Shown piece by piece: positions 33,258 to 43,940 of a DNA stretch of 64,000 bases (positions are counted from its first letter, which is position 1; each line of letters starts with the position of its first letter). This stretch comes from Neurospora crassa OR74A (taxonomy: Eukaryota > Ascomycota > Sordariomycetes > Sordariales > Sordariaceae). The stretch lies in the NCBI RefSeq assembly GCF_000182925.2, contig NC_026507.1:3534001-3598000 (forward strand), written 5' to 3'. A program made the position numbers and the translations under genes. The notes under the pieces were generated by a model. The model saw nothing but the letters and a program-made list of their open reading frames with translations, was not told the origin of the DNA and did not search any database.

Positions 33258-34590
33258 TTACAACCCAAACCTCTCCAAAAACCTCACCACCCTCTCCCCA
33301 ACCACATCATACGCCTCCTCCGGCAGGAAATGTCCTCTCCCATCTTCAACACCCACCACCTCCAATTCCACTCCATCCCCCACCCACTGATCCCCCTTCT
33401 TCTTCTTCTTCTTCTTTTCTTCCCCCTCCCCCTCCCCCTCACTCTCCTCCCTACAATTAACACCTCCCCTCCAAACCCCCTCAACATCCACCCCCCCACC
33501 CCTCCCCAATTTCTCCCGACTGTACATCACCAACGTATCCACCTCCACCCTCCTCCCCCGTCTCAAATCCTCCACCTGCTCATCCACCTCCCTCTGCGCA
33601 CCAGCCTTATAATCCTCACACGTCCATTTTATCGTCTCTTTCCCCCTCTCAAACAGTTTGACATGTATATCGACAGCCTCATCACTCATAATCCGGGCTT
33701 TACTATCGCTTGCCGACCCGACGAGCCGTAAATGCCCGCCGCGCACCCATTTGTCAATGCCAAACGCTGTGATCATCGGCACGGCGAGCTCGACGTTGGC
33801 TAGCAAGGGCCAGTGGAAGTAGTTCTGCGAGAGAAAAGGTACGGAGAAAAAGTCCCATTGGGATTTGGTCGGGAGGATGTCGAGGAGGATGAGCCCGGTT
33901 ATGGTCAAGTTGTGGTGGGAGAAGAAGAAGGAGGAGGACTTGCTGTTGGTTTCGTCGTCGGGAAGGGAAGAGGAGGAATCAGGGGAGGAGGTTTTAGAAG
34001 TGGCGTCGACGGCGAGGCGGTGGCAGATGCGGGCGCCGCGGTCGTGTCCGGCGAGGATTACTTGTCGGGGTAATGATGATGATGATGATGGTGATGAAGA
34101 GGAAGAGTTGGTGTCAAACACCTGGGCGAGAGCATCGAGCAGGGCGTGGCCGACGGCGCGCTTCGTGTGGTCGCCTGTACCGGCGGAGATGGGGGTGCTG
34201 ATGCCGTACCCGGGCAGTTCGGGGATGAAGAGGGAGACTTTGGGGAGGAGGAGGGGGACGAGGTGGCGCCAGCTGTGATGTGAGTGAGGAGAGTTAGTCA
34301 AGTTACCTGGGGAAATGGGCGGTGTGGACCAGAATCAAAAGAAGTGTCGTGAAGTGAAATGGTGAGGTAGGTCATGGCATGTCGTGTCATGTCATGTCAG
34401 GACAGGTGCTCAAGAGGTAAGTATCTACATACATGAGTGAAGATTGAGGATATCCGTGAACGAGAGTGAGAATCGGACCGCCGTTGCCCAGGTCAGAGGT
34501 GTAGCTCACCACTTCCGAGCCGGAAGCAGTGGGCGTCACGTTCCGTTGCAGGGCGGGATAAAAATTGTAGGTTTCGACAGGCTCGGTCAT
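33258..34590 (-). CDS. Alpha/beta hydrolase, epoxide hydrolase/haloacid dehalogenase-like
   Basis: A 390-aa enzyme in two exons, 34590-34433 and 34272-33258, with a 160-nt intron (34273-34432; GTATGT donor, CACAG acceptor) that splits the motif HGYPQSSLIW. HGYPQ is the oxyanion-hole motif of the epoxide hydrolase and dehalogenase group. GHDRGAR (nucleophile Asp about residue 130) is the nucleophile elbow found in fluoroacetate-dehalogenase-like and epoxide-hydrolase-like proteins, and GRGHFLPEEAYD (His about 367) supplies the catalytic His. The overall order fits the fold with a lid after the nucleophile. Odd features are low-complexity inserts: Ser runs near residues 108-120 and 145-165, and a Glu/Gly then Lys run (about 328-345) shortly before the catalytic His, which on the plus strand is a CTT/CCCCCT tract. 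The protein is probably soluble. Substrate is unknown. Confidence 0.85.
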
Positions 34591-35414
34591 TGTGGGCGGT
34601 TGAATGGTAGTTGATGATTCTATGTTTCAAGTTGACGGTTATCGTATGGGGGTGGTGAGACGGCTTCTTATACTGGAGTAAGCGTGAGCCGCCAACGTGG
34701 TGGGTGGGAAGTCGAGAGTGGAACCTCGGCTCACCGTGATTCTACCACCAAACTGGTAGTCAACTGTGTAGATCCTAAATGACAGATAGCCAAAACTTGG
34801 TGTGATAGCAACTTCCATACCCCCTTGAACAGTTTACTATCATTTTCGGGGAATGGTGATGATGCTTCGTTCATTCCCTTTCTCCTATTCCCACCATATG
34901 TTGATGATTTGCCTAAATTACTTCAGTCAACTGAATTTGCCCCTGTCAAGTTCGTTGGTTTGGTACTTGTGGAGGGCTATTGACTACTTTTGGAGGTGGT
35001 ATTCCTGGCCTTGACCGCTGTGAATGGAGTCAAGTTTTGGTAGTGTACATGAGTGTGGGACACCTGGTGGGACATGATCAACAGTTGTTCTTAGTCTGGT
35101 TTTGGCGTGGTGTGGACCAATAGCAGCGCCATAATCCCTACTTCTTTCCCTTGTCTCAAGACGTTGCAAGTCTTGCGTTAACAAACTGTTAAGCATTAAT
35201 CTGTATATCTTCTATCCTCCTCTTGACGGCCGAAACCGATGTAATGATACCCGGGCGAAACCATATACGCTGCGTCTTTCCAACCACCTCCGGGCTACAA
35301 CGAGAGAAAAATATTTAGTTTGTTCAAAGTTCCATGCTCCTCATAAGCCAAACGTGGAGACGAGGAACATCAGCACAGCGTCCTTCTTGCGGTGAAACCT
35401 GTATCAAGTATGTA
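34591..35414. other. Intergenic region
   Basis: About 820 bases between two minus-strand genes, containing the hydrolase promoter and the 3' UTR of the 2EXR gene. Only short frames are seen. Confidence 0.5.
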
Positions 35415-37817
35415 CTAATACTCGTCTTCATCCTCTTCGTCCTCCTCGTCCGCCATATCAATTATGAGCCCGCCTTCGTCATCTTCATCCTCGTCATCAT
35501 CCTCACCCGATATCTCATTCCCCTCTTCGTCATCCTGGAAATCCGCATAGTTTCGCCCATCGTAATCATCCCCGCTAACACTGTTGTCGTCGTCGTCGTC
35601 GTCATTGTCGTTATCATCGTCTGAGTCCGGGATAGGGTTATTTCGGCGATGGAGTTCCAGCTTTTCTGCGAGAGTCAAAGGCTTGGCGGGGAGGTCTTCT
35701 TCGTCCGAGGAGTCGTCCGAGTCCGAGTCATCACTATCGCTCGTGGATGATCCGTTTTCTTCGTCCTCGTCCTCGTCATCATCTGTATCGGAAGCCGGGG
35801 GCCGTAATTGGCGACGGGATCTGATTTTCTTAGGCATCGTTACCTCCTCTTCTTCCTCTTCTTCTACGTCCTCCTCTTCCTCGTCTGACACGATCTTGTG
35901 ACGATGCTTAGCTTTCTGCTTGCGTCGTCGCCTCACCATCTCTTCTTCTTCGTCTTCATCGTCATCCGAGATGACCACGTGGTCTTTGGGTCTTTCACCA
36001 GCCTTACTGCCCTCAGGACTTTTCTTTTTCTCTGTGGTCGACTCGTAGCCCATCTGCTCATCCTCATCCTCATCCTCATCCTCATCATCCGAAAGCACAA
36101 CCGTGGCGCGGGCACGGCGTCGACTCTCATTGCTGATACGCGCTGCTTTCCTGGGTGGTCCATCGTGATTCTCTTCCTGTTCCGAATCCGATTCCAGAAC
36201 CCGTTTTCTGCCGGAGCCCTTGGAGCGAGAGGGTCCAGCTCGGGGTGATGAAGTTGACTCATGATCCAGCGTCGAGGAATCTGACGGCTCCATGCTGGAG
36301 AAGCGAGCACTGTCGCTTGGACCGAGGTGAGGATGTTGATGGGCGTTGTGTCCAGAATGAGACGCATCATCGGAGTCGTCAAGGATTTCGATGGGGCCAT
36401 TGTCAAAATTAGCTAAACGTGCTGCATGGAATGGCCCTTGTTCTTCTTCATCGCTCGAAGCTTCCTCCTCCTCTTGGTCGCTATCATCTGTCACGACGAC
36501 AAGATCATCTCCACTTTCCGACCCCGTGCCCCCGTCCTCGCTGATTTCGGAATCATCGATCCCTGAGCTCTCATATTCATCGGGCTCCTCATTCACTGAC
36601 TCGTCATCCAAATCATTGTCAGAGAAACTCCAGTCGGTGTTATCATTTTGTTTCTTGACGATCTTCTCAAAGCGCCGGAGGCCGGTTTCATAAGAGAAGC
36701 GTATGAGGGGTTGAAATATATTTTCTGTGTCGGTGCCTCCCTTCTGTGTGTAGTCCAGTGATCGAGAAACGAAATCGCCCAGACCTCCAGGAATGCTATT
36801 GTCGACAGCGAACTCGCGTGTCCTGGAGGGGTTGCGCCAGCAATACATGTACTCAGCATCCTCTCCAACGCCTGGCTCCTCTTCTTGGGTTCGCACAAAA
36901 TAATGGCGATTCTCTCTGTTTGCGCACCAGCGCAGAAGCCTTGCCGGACAATCGGCATCGTCAATGACGCAGAACACCCTGCTCAACTGAGGGCAAAATT
37001 CCTTGAAGTATTGTTCGTATTCAGGCCGCTCCGATAACAGATAGGTATCAAGGCAGCGGCGTAGCTCGACGTCGAGCGCCAGGTTCCGAATTTGATCTGA
37101 AAAGCCTGGTATTGGCCAAAAGGGAGGGGGGGCTTTGCCGCCTAAAATCACGACGTCATTCTTGCAATCCCAACGGATCGTGTTTCGGCCTTTGCGGAAG
37201 GTGAGGACGTCGGGAAATTTCTTGAGCACATGCTCGCGGCTTTCTCGGTGAACAGCCGACATGACACGGGCGGGGGCCGTTTGCTGCTCGAGTATATGAC
37301 TCTCCCAAACCTCCAGCGGATTGTTGGGCAGGTTAGCTAGTTGGAAGACCATACGGAACTCATAAACGCGTGACTTTGCCGTCAGGTCGGGGCAGAACAT
37401 CTCCCAGATGCGCTGGCGTAGCTCATAAGGCAAGAGGGCAAACTTTGGGAAAGACTGGTGATGGTTGCGCCTGGCTTGGCGAGAGTTGGGGTATTCGTGG
37501 ATGTGTTCGGCAAGGTCGTCATCGTCGTCGTCGTCGTCGTCATCGTCTTCATCCTCGCTTGAGTGGGACTCACTTGCTTCGAGGTCGAGCATCGACGCCA
37601 GAAGCTGGATACCCCTACTGTTACGTGTCAAGACTTCTGAGGAAAAGACCTCATCGCTGGAGTCATCCGAGTCCGAAGAGGCTTCCGAATTGGACGCCAA
37701 GTCAGAGCCGGAGTCGGACCCGGACTCGCTGTCGTTGCTCGCGTCCGAATTGTGTTTGTCTTGGTCCAGGTGATGATCTTGATGGTCGGACTCATCTGAC
37801 GAGGAGTCGGTGGCCAT
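35415..37817 (-). CDS. 2EXR-domain protein with long acidic tail (800 aa)
   Basis: A single-exon gene from ATG 37817 to TAG 35415-35417. The first ~105 residues are Asp/Ser-rich. From about residue 122 comes FPKFALLPYELRQRIWEMFC, the hallmark opening of the fungal 2EXR domain, which has an F-box-like look (LPxELRxxIW). The domain continues with RVYEFRM, further conserved Trp/Arg positions and a C-terminal part with RKGRNTIRWDCKNDVVILGG. From about residue 400 to the end the protein is almost wholly Asp/Glu/Ser with Lys/Arg patches (RRRRKQKAKHRHK, KKIRSRRQLRP), so probably disordered and nuclear. 2EXR proteins are numerous in filamentous ascomycetes and their molecular role is not established. 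The tail resembles those of histone-binding or nucleolar proteins, which is only an analogy. Confidence 0.85.
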   Translation of the reverse strand: MATDSSSDESDHQDHHLDQDKHNSDASNDSESGSDSGSDLASNSEASSDSDDSSDEVFSSEVLTRNSRGIQLLASMLDLEASESHSSEDEDDDDDDDDDDDLAEHIHEYPNSRQARRNHHQSFPKFALLPYELRQRIWEMFCPDLTAKSRVYEFRMVFQLANLPNNPLEVWESHILEQQTAPARVMSAVHRESREHVLKKFPDVLTFRKGRNTIRWDCKNDVVILGGKAPPPFWPIPGFSDQIRNLALDVELRRCLDTYLLSERPEYEQYFKEFCPQLSRVFCVIDDADCPARLLRWCANRENRHYFVRTQEEEPGVGEDAEYMYCWRNPSRTREFAVDNSIPGGLGDFVSRSLDYTQKGGTDTENIFQPLIRFSYETGLRRFEKIVKKQNDNTDWSFSDNDLDDESVNEEPDEYESSGIDDSEISEDGGTGSESGDDLVVVTDDSDQEEEEASSDEEEQGPFHAARLANFDNGPIEILDDSDDASHSGHNAHQHPHLGPSDSARFSSMEPSDSSTLDHESTSSPRAGPSRSKGSGRKRVLESDSEQEENHDGPPRKAARISNESRRRARATVVLSDDEDEDEDEDEQMGYESTTEKKKSPEGSKAGERPKDHVVISDDDEDEEEEMVRRRRKQKAKHRHKIVSDEEEEDVEEEEEEEVTMPKKIRSRRQLRPPASDTDDDEDEDEENGSSTSDSDDSDSDDSSDEEDLPAKPLTLAEKLELHRRNNPIPDSDDDNDNDDDDDDNSVSGDDYDGRNYADFQDDEEGNEISGEDDDEDEDDEGGLIIDMADEEDEEDEDEY

Positions 37818-38961
37818 TTTGAATAGGCCAGCCGGTTGAATTGTAATAGCACGTATTGTGTGTTGTCTTTGTTCTTCGCGTAGATATCCTGGATGTTGTT
37901 GTGGACTGTGAAGACTGAAGCTGTGGAGAGAGTGTGTGCTTGTTGATAGTATAGGTGTAGAGGTAACCCCAAGGTATGGATGGAAACGCGTGCAGCAGTG
38001 GACTCGTCAAGGTGGGGCTCCCTTTAGATCTGCCGGAAAGCTTAAAATCCCAGGGAACGGAGCCTGCCGAGGGATTGGTAGGGGTCACTCACACTAAAAT
38101 ACAGTGAATGTATCGAGTTCTGCCGGGAGGTGCACGGTTACACTCGGCCGCCGAGGACAGTGCGTTTACACCACTGCCCTGGAGAAGGTGCTACTGGAGC
38201 TCCCGACCTGAGTTCATGGGAACCTTGATAGCAGGCACTTTAAAAGTTCCTATCTTTCCTCTTGAGTGTCAAGTTCTGAAAACAGACGATATGCCTAGAG
38301 GTAGCGTATATTCAAATATGGACTTCACGTCACTGGTATATAGGTCTCTAAGCAGGAATCCATAAGACATCTCAAATCTACACCTCTCTCCCATCTCAGG
38401 CAAGGGATGATGGGCTACTTCATCCCCAGGTGTAACTGTATCCTCGGAGGGAAACTGAAGCATCAAAGGGCCTAAACTAGGTACTCAGCACAAGGTGGCA
38501 TCTGATCCAATGCTCCTGCTGATCTTCCTGTCACCATAAGCCTTCCATAGGAAAGCCCTTCCTAAACCTCTTACGTCACTTGCCTGGCCGAGAACTCGTG
38601 TTCTACAAAGGCGTAACGCAGTGTTCATGATCCGCCACTTAGATGTCCGGAGTGGTATCTTCATCCCCTCAACGACGGGACTTTGCTGTGGACCGCACTG
38701 GGGTGTGTATACTCCTGGGTGTTTTTCCCCGACGTGGAAGATGCTCTGAACATTGGTTGACAACCTGCGAGGCCAGTACAGAAAACCCAAAAGTACGCAT
38801 CCTCTTCGCAGAGGCCGTCAGGCAATGTATAACTCCTCTAGGGCATCATTCCGCGTCATACCACCGCAGCTTGCGAGGCAAGGATCGATGGGATGATCAG
38901 GATCCAAAGGCAGATAGATTGTAGGTAGCCATGGACTTCTACCCACAAAAGAAGAATCCAT
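37818..38961. other. Intergenic region
   Basis: About 1.1 kb between two minus-strand genes, containing the promoter of the 2EXR gene and the 3' UTR of the YVH1-like gene. Short frames only. Confidence 0.5.
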
Positions 38962-40422
38962 TCATAGGTTCTCCTTAGGTCCACCTGCCGCCCCCGCGCC
39001 CTCCCCAGCTCCTCTTTGTCCAGCCAGACCACCAGGCGGCATCCTAATCCCCAACGCCGCCATCCTCGCCGCCACGGCAGCTGCCCCACCACCGCCGCCG
39101 CCAGGCCCCCTACCGGCACCACCTGGATGCGGCGCCGACGTCGCCTCATCCACTTTGCTCTTCTGCAGCGAGAACGCCGGCGCGATCCAGTCGCCACAGC
39201 TACATCTAAACCCTTGCCATGTGTACCTCCCCACGGACGCCAGACACTTTTGGTTCGGACACGTTAGTCTGCCCTCCAGCTCGCCCTGCTCCAGCGTCGG
39301 GCGCATCCACGACAGGGCCTCGACAAAGTAATGTCCGCAGTCCCTTTCTTTGTTTCCTTTCCCCTGGTGGTGCGGGACAATAAACGGCTTCGTCGCCAGT
39401 GTTCTTCGACACTTTTTGCATCTTAGACTTAGCGACGCCGCACCACCACCCGCCTCCGCCTCTTTGTTGTTGTTCTCAGAAGCAAGCTTAGCTGCCTCCT
39501 CATCCTCGAACCGGATCCAGTCTGGCACCCGGCCAATCCTTGTCGCGTCCTCCACCTCGCGCTTGTACAGCCACCGCTGGTAGGCAGGGTGGTTCTCGAC
39601 CGCGTCGTCTCCTGACTCGAGGGGACAGCCCATGGTCCACCATAGCTCTAGCTGCTCCATGAACCCGTCGTTGGGCTCGGCAATGGGTCGGGTCTGTCGT
39701 ACCCAGTTGATGGCCTGCGTGACGGCGCGGCGCGCGGGCGTAGAAGGGTCGGACCGCCCGAAGCGGTGCGGGTGTTTCCAGAGGAGGTAGGCGACGATGG
39801 CGGAGACGGAGCGAGATTTGCCCATGGCGCAGTGGACTAGGACGGCGCCGGGTTTTGTTTGTTGTTGTTGTGATGTTATGGTGGTGGTGGTGATGGGTGG
39901 CGCGGCGGTTATGGCATCGGCGTCGTGCGCTGTCTCGTCGTCGCCGTTGATCTTTGCACTCGCGCTCGCGGGTGTAGGTACTACTACTGGCGCATTATCC
40001 CCTCCGAATGCTATCGAAGCTGCTTCGTCACCGTACAACCCGCGCTCGATAAAGCGGACCATCTTGGGGAAGTGAACCAAAATATCGGCCTCCTCCACGT
40101 CGTCAATGTCGATGCTAAGATGTTGGACATTGCGAAACGCGGGGTCGGCAGGGAGGGTGTAGTTGATGACAGATAGGATGTGCGTGATCTTGTTTTCTTC
40201 GATTAAGCGGGCGCGGTTGACACCGAAGATGCTGTTCTCGTAAAACAACTGTGTCAGTTCATTTCCCTTCTCGCGAGTAAAACCAAAGAAAAGCAAGGCA
40301 AGCTCTATTGCGACAGGAGGATGGGATGGATGGACAGAGAGTCCGGACGGAGATGGTCGCGTGCGACTTACTTACCCTCCTACGAAGAGGTCTTCGCGCC
40401 CATTGATGCGATTTAGCGCCAT
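38962..40422 (-). CDS. yvh1: Dual-specificity phosphatase YVH1 (DUSP12)
   Basis: A protein phosphatase that in yeast acts in late 60S ribosome assembly (release of Mrt4) and growth control. Exon 1 is 40422-40376 and exon 2 is 40231-38962, with a 144-nt intron (40232-40375). The acceptor was chosen because it restores the conserved junction LFVGGIFGVNRA, as in other YVH1 proteins; an earlier AG gives a wrong phase. Total 438 aa. The catalytic signature is HCAMGKSRS (Cys about residue 150), with the general-acid region DIDDVEEADIL upstream. A poly-Gln/Thr insert of ~50 residues precedes the signature, common in fungi. The C-terminal half carries the family's zinc-binding part: CKKC, DCGHYFVEALSWM, CPNQKC and CSCGDWIAPAFSLQKSKVDE. 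The last ~50 residues are Gly/Ala-rich. The zinc part, not phosphatase activity, is what yeast needs for ribosome assembly. Confidence 0.95.
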
Positions 40423-41781
40423 TGCGACCGGTCTCTCCGGGCAGTCACTTTGGGATATTTCGAAGGGCTTTGGGGTTCTGTTCGATTTGGCGCTACCAAA
40501 GAATCCAGCACGTCAAGTTTGTGAAGCAATCGCAAGGCGGGTTGCTCGTCCAGCTTCTGTCGCGTATCTGTAAATTTCGAAATTATTTGTTGCCCCTCAT
40601 CGCTGCGGGATTCCCGAAATGGGTTGGTTACCGTGGATACGAGCCATGTACCATTACGTACATGGAGAGCTACAGTACATGGAACGGCGTACCGTACAGT
40701 GAGCGTATTGAATACGTGGTTCCTGCCAAGTGAAAGTATGTATTTGTCGTCCGTATCTTACCATCACACGGTATTGTACCCTTGACTCGGCATGAACGGG
40801 CAAACATACTCTGACCGTTTTATGCATCCAGTACCGTACGATTGTTTACCTATCGCGAACCTTGGTCATTCAATCTCCGTCCGATATAGGCGTTGCATGC
40901 TCGGGCATGGGCAGGGCAGTTGTACCCCCAGTACCATCATGCGGGTACCTTGGATTGTCCATGTGTGCTGACACAAAATGTGACAAACAGAAACCCTGGG
41001 TGTCAGAGGACGACGGATAACAGAGGGGATGGCCCAGGGCAAAGGACAAACAAAAGCGACCGACTGCCCTGCACGAATCAAGCAACCAACCAACCCCCCA
41101 ATTTTGTAAAATCCATCACAGACATTTTTGGTAGGGCTGTGGCAGTGGGGTAACCTGACGGCGCCCGCTTCCTTGTAGGGCTGAAAAGACATGCAAGTTG
41201 TCTCACATTCCGCCCACAACAAACAGACAACAATGTAGAGGTACCCAACCGCCGCCTGAAAGAGCATCCATCTGATAGTAGCAAAATAGTCATTCCAGAC
41301 CGTATCATAGTCCATTCTTCCTCCAAATCACTCATATTGACATTATCACATTTCGCTACTACAAGTCTGCTCTCCGACTGCTACTATTCAGCCGCTGCCG
41401 CTATCAACTCTCCCATAAAAGTACATCGGTTGCTGCTCCTGACCATGACCACACCAAAGACGATGTGTCAACTTTTGCCTGCGCCTTCAGAGATATGTCC
41501 CGCACGCAACGCCGCAACCCTACAGCTGAAAATTTCACACCCAAACTCCGATAAAAATCCTCAATCCCGTAAATGCTCCAATTAGATGACGTCCTTTCCC
41601 TCCACGGCCCCTTGTGCCGCATGATCTTTGAACTCATACCGCTCTGCATGTCGATATCTGACCTGACCAACATGTCACAGCCATAAATGATACCATCCAT
41701 CACCCCCAACCGTTGCCTCTCCAAATAGCAAGGCCCAGTTGCTTCGTTGTATCCAAAATCACCACATATTGCTTTCCCGCT
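40423..41781. other. Intergenic region with repeated GTACATGG palindromes
   Basis: About 1.36 kb, with the YVH1 promoter and the 3' UTR of the zinc-finger gene. It contains a perfect inverted repeat, CCATGTAC at 40644-40651 and GTACATGG at 40658-40665, a further ATGG copy at about 40674-40681, and several TACCGTAC motifs (about 40690-40700 and 40832-40840). The open frames (40866-41315 minus, 41337-41585 plus) have no recognisable domain. Confidence 0.5.
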
Positions 41782-43940
41782 TCAACGAGGGACTGCTGGT
41801 CCTTCGTCCATCATGCAAGCGTTTTCAAGCATATTGGTCCATTTCCCACTCGTACCGGCATGACTGTGTTTGAGGTGTTGCCGGAAGTGGTCTGCGCGGA
41901 AGAACTTCTTGCTGGCATTGCACTCGCGGAACTTGTGCACGTCCTGTAGATGCCGGATACGGTCCTCCCAATCTTGCTCACTAGCAAAGATGCCTGCAGC
42001 ATTACGTCCAGTACGGGCAAATTCCTCACCACAATAACCACACGTATCAGCCTCGCCTGGCCTCGTGCTACTGTCGTGGAATGCACGATCGTATGTCTGA
42101 AGTGCTGAGCATGACCAGCTATGACGACGGACGTGCAGGGAGTTCTGATGGCGTTCCGCCTCGTTCTTGTTCTTGAACCGGTTCCCGCAAAACGAGCATC
42201 CGTACTGTTTCTCTGCTTCGTGTAGCCTGGTGGAAAAAGTGTCTGGGTTAGTAACGTGCGTCGCTGCGCGGAAATGATGCAAAACCTACTTCAAGTCCTC
42301 TTCCGTGTCGAACTTCTTGGGCTTTTTCGGGCAGCATTCGCACATGTATGGGCCCTTGAGCTTAGCCGCTACGATATTGCTAGCATTTTTCGGAATCTCG
42401 GCAAGTTTCCTCGAAATCCCAAGCGTCCTATTGGACTGGTCAACCGATCTTTGCGTATAGTCACCCGAAATCCTAGGATGCGGCGACTGTGCCGCACCTG
42501 TCCGGCTGATCGACGATCTTGGTGAAGCGGTGAGGCTGATGGGTGTGGCATACGGGCTCCCATTACCCATCACGTCTGTCGGCGACACCCCGCCAGGAGA
42601 TACACCGTTGGGAGACAAACGGCCAAGCGAACTGTTACTTGCTATGCTGCTAGCAGTCAGATTGCCAATATAACTTCCGCTGCGACTAGCAGCCGACAAG
42701 CTAGAGACAGACCCTTGTGAAACGACAGTCAGCCTCGGGGTAGGCGATCCCCTGTTCAGGCCTGACGTGTCACTACATCTATCAATTGGCGTGGGCGAGG
42801 CCGGCCGCTTCTGACCGGATTGATAGTAGCTTCTGTCTCCGCCCATGTCTCTCCCCGCATGGTACAGCTGCGATGGCGAATAGTGTGATGGCCCACTCTT
42901 GTGTCCTCGCTGCCAAGACCCGCTCTCTGTTTCTCTTTCGTTTTCCCTCTGCCTTTCCCTCCACGGATCTTCGATCTTCAGAGTCCGCATGCGTGTCGTC
43001 TCCTCCATTGGAAAGTCATTGTCCTCGTCGTCTTCGGTATTCAGAAAGCCGTCATCCAGCATCAACGTGCTCTTTGTCCTGCGCGCCCTCAGTGGCGGCG
43101 CACGGTTGAAACCGCTGTTGTCGAACCCGTCAGTAGGGCGAAACCCGACAATAGCTGGGCTTGGTTGTCCTGTTTGAGAAAACGGGCTGGGAAGCGGAGA
43201 TGCCGTAGTGGGCGAGGAGGCAAACCCCGATGTGAAAAGCCCTGGCTTTGACCGGTGTGGGAGGGAAAGCTGTGGCAGACTGGCGTGGCTGGGGCGAGAG
43301 CTATGTACGTCGTTCAAGGAGTTACTGAGTCCGCCGCTTTTGTTTAACCTGTTCAACATGGTCTGGTCGATCGCCGCGGTACTGGGACGAAACCCTTTCA
43401 TGGCGTGGAGGCCGAAGGAAGACGATAACTGCGATGATCTAGGAAGAGTCACGGACAAGTTAGTTTCGAGGCAATGGCAAACGACGATCGTGGAAAAGCA
43501 AAGGAATCGCAGTACCTGACACTATCAAAACTCTGATAGCCCTCGTCATGGGGGTTTTCGTGTTTGTTCGGAAGCGCTCGCCGTTCAAATTTGAATGATT
43601 CGCTCTCAAGACTGTTGGGACCGTCATTGCGCATGAAGTCGGAGTCTCTGTAGTGCTGTACATTCGGATCGACGGGACCATCGACAGGGGCAAGTCGTGG
43701 AGGAGGTAGCGGAGGAGGCGCATTGATCCCGTTCCCTTCTGAGCCGTGGATCGCCATAGGGGTCGAAGCGGTCGAAGGTGAGAGATTATCGTTTAGTGGG
43801 ATGCCAAAGGGACGACTCGCAAAGTGCTCCCGAAAGCCACCATCGCGGCTTGATATAGAAGGAAGGGGCCCATCGTCAAAATCCCTCGCGGCGCTGGTAT
43901 AACGGGGCTGCGTCTGCATTGGTACTGCCCGTGCTGCCAT
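41782..43940 (-). CDS. C2H2 zinc-finger transcription factor
   Basis: A putative nuclear DNA-binding protein of 672 aa in three exons: 43940-43516, 43438-42290 and 42226-41782, with introns 43439-43515 and 42227-42289; all phases fit. The frame stays open upstream of 43940 to about 44030 but without an ATG, so the start is set at MAARAVPMQTQP. The first ~480 residues are Ser/Pro/Arg-rich and probably disordered. At the C-terminus a cluster of fingers follows: CECCPKKPKKFDTEEDLK, then GCSFCGNRFKNKNEAERHQ, a SWSC...ADTCGYCGEEF module and FRECNASKKFFRADHFRQH. The closing LKHSHAGTSGKWTNMLENAC is very like a set of conserved fungal C2H2 proteins. The second intron splits the first finger. The target genes are unknown. 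The 12.5-kb gap upstream could carry its regulatory region. Confidence 0.88.
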
